Source of the DNA: Agelaius tricolor
Lineage: Eukaryota > Chordata > Aves > Passeriformes > Icteridae
Assembly: GCA_023055355.1 (NCBI GenBank)
Contig: JALJCS010000024.1
Coordinates: forward strand, 11,609,501 to 11,673,500
DNA: 64,000 bases
Direction of reading: 5' to 3'
Part shown: in pieces, positions 62,701 through 64,000 of the stretch
Layout: each line of letters starts with the position of its first letter
Numbering within the stretch: position 1 is the first letter of the stretch
Position numbers and translations under genes: made by a program
The notes under the pieces: generated by a model
Seen by the model: the letters and a program-made list of their open reading frames with translations, nothing else
Told to the model about the DNA's origin: nothing
The model's database searches: none

Positions 62701-64000
62701 ATTTTTTGATTTTTTGCTCTTTGCCTCTCCTGCTCTCTCCACCGCCTCCAATGGAAGGAGCACCTCAGCTGCCTTGGGTACTGAAAGGATGCTTTATTCA
62801 GATTTGCCCCACATTACTTAGGTCCATATTTTTTGTATTTTTACAGTGTTTTCTATTTTCAGCAAAGCTGACTAAATATATTTTGATGAGGAGATAATGT
62901 ACCGAAAACTGGCATTTTGGGAAGACTATCATTATTCGGGGAAAAAACAAATAGAAAACTGTTAAAATGCTTTATTTCAGCATTTTCAGAGGATGGTCCT
63001 TTTTCCTTTCCTTTCCTTTCTTTTCTAAAGAGCATATTTACTGAAAAACGTCTTGCTTTCATATTTGCTTCTCTGAGGTTTACTTGACTGGAGAAGAGAG
63101 AAATAAATTGAATAATATCTAAAAGTGTAAAGTGTGCTCTGCACCAAAAATGGATTGGAATGGTTCAGATAAAATGAAAAAGGATTGGTTTTTTACTTTT
63201 CCTGGTTTCACAAAGCAAATAAGATAATTAAGCTAGCACATATTATGTGGAATATATGATAAATTGAAACTCACTTTCGCTTGGTTTTGGTTTTATCCAA
63301 TGTACACTTTCCTTATTTTCACAGTTATAGTAACTACAAATTCCAACACATTTTTGTGTGGTTTAAGTTCATCCTTTGGTGTCTTCTGAGGGTTTTTTTA
63401 AGAGACCAATGCTAGCTTTAAAACATAGTGAAGAGGAAAATGTTTTGTCAAGGGAATACATTAAAAAGTCTTACAAAGCCTATGAAAAATAAAAGTTAAA
63501 ATGTATTGCATTTCCTATGGGAAAATTTGTGGTGTCAGATAATAGGTAGAAGTACTCAAAGGATAAAATTTATTCTTAGATGAATAATTCAAGTATTTAC
63601 AATAAGAATATGAGAATTATTCTCAAAGTAATTACCTATTTTTTGTATATTATGTAATTTTGAAAACTACTTGAAATTATAAAAATCTGAAATCTAATTT
63701 GTTTGATGGCAATACATTGTGGAATAACATTTGTCTGAGTAATTTGACAAAATTTAACATTAATTAGTGTTTTAACTAGGAAAACAATACGATTAACTAT
63801 AATTCTGTGGAGACAAACTATAACAAACATTCTTGTAGGTCAGATCCAATTAATTCACAGCCAAAAGAGCATGAAACCACACTGTGAGTTTCATTCATGA
63901 AAGAAATTGACCACACTGCTTCCATCATCAGCATCATTAGATAGCATCAGTTGTTTTCTGAACTGTTTATCAATTAATTGCTTCATTTTCTCAGACATAG
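62701..64000. other. AT-rich noncoding DNA to the window end
   Basis: A short TTTCC repeat lies at about 63001-63023. Open frames are short and no element is recognised. If the CpG-rich segment is a promoter, a first intron or noncoding first exon could lie here on the plus strand. Confidence 0.45.

Noticed and set aside
62503..62763. 86-codon minus-strand frame and overlapping plus-strand frames in the CpG-rich segment
   Set aside because: GC-rich DNA lacks stop codons by composition. The proteins have no domain and the minus frame runs into the minisatellite.

Overview
The window looks like avian nuclear DNA from an intergenic or intronic region. The evidence is ten CR1-type LINE remnants, most carrying the avian CR1 3' signature (a GATGATC core, an AGGTCC or AGGTCTT block, and a tail of ATTCTATG-like octamers), plus one retroviral-type LTR. 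The remaining sequence is AT-rich, with open frames no longer than about 180 codons. I could not identify the species. A songbird or other neoavian bird is plausible but not shown.

I recognise no intact protein-coding gene, rRNA or tRNA. The longest open frames (183, 140, 139, 130 and 121 codons) are CR1 sequence, antisense of CR1, low-complexity DNA, or have no recognisable domain. The window therefore reads as a gene desert or part of a very long intron.

Layout. From 1 to 19 kb there is AT-rich unique DNA, one CR1 3' end (6.2 kb), a candidate LTR with a TATA box and a possible primer-binding site (11.1-11.45 kb), and a dispersed sequence pair (5.6 and 14.25 kb). From 19 to 34.4 kb there are four CR1 remnants in both orientations. 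The last, at 33.2-34.3 kb, is split by a 12-unit minisatellite that seems to have grown inside the CR1 itself. From 34.4 to 51.3 kb there are short tandem duplications, an 18-bp minisatellite whose alternate units carry a CACGTG E-box (43.95 kb), a multiply deleted CR1 that seems to reach back to ORF1 (46.95-47.63 kb), and another CR1 (50.7-51.3 kb). From 51 to 61 kb there is mainly unique AT-rich DNA, with a few stretches that look like conserved noncoding elements.

The last 2.3 kb is the most distinctive part. A decayed CR1 is followed by an A/C-rich tract and a T/G-rich tract. Next comes an ~800-bp G-rich minisatellite of ~19-bp units built around GGGTTTAGGG (telomere-like), which runs into a compact CpG-rich segment (about 62.48-62.70 kb) that resembles a CpG-island promoter.

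No genes act together here. The biology in the window is repeat turnover (CR1 decay, minisatellites arising, T/G tracts), one retroviral LTR and one candidate CpG-island promoter. Family assignments rest on recognising motifs by eye. No alignments or database searches were run.
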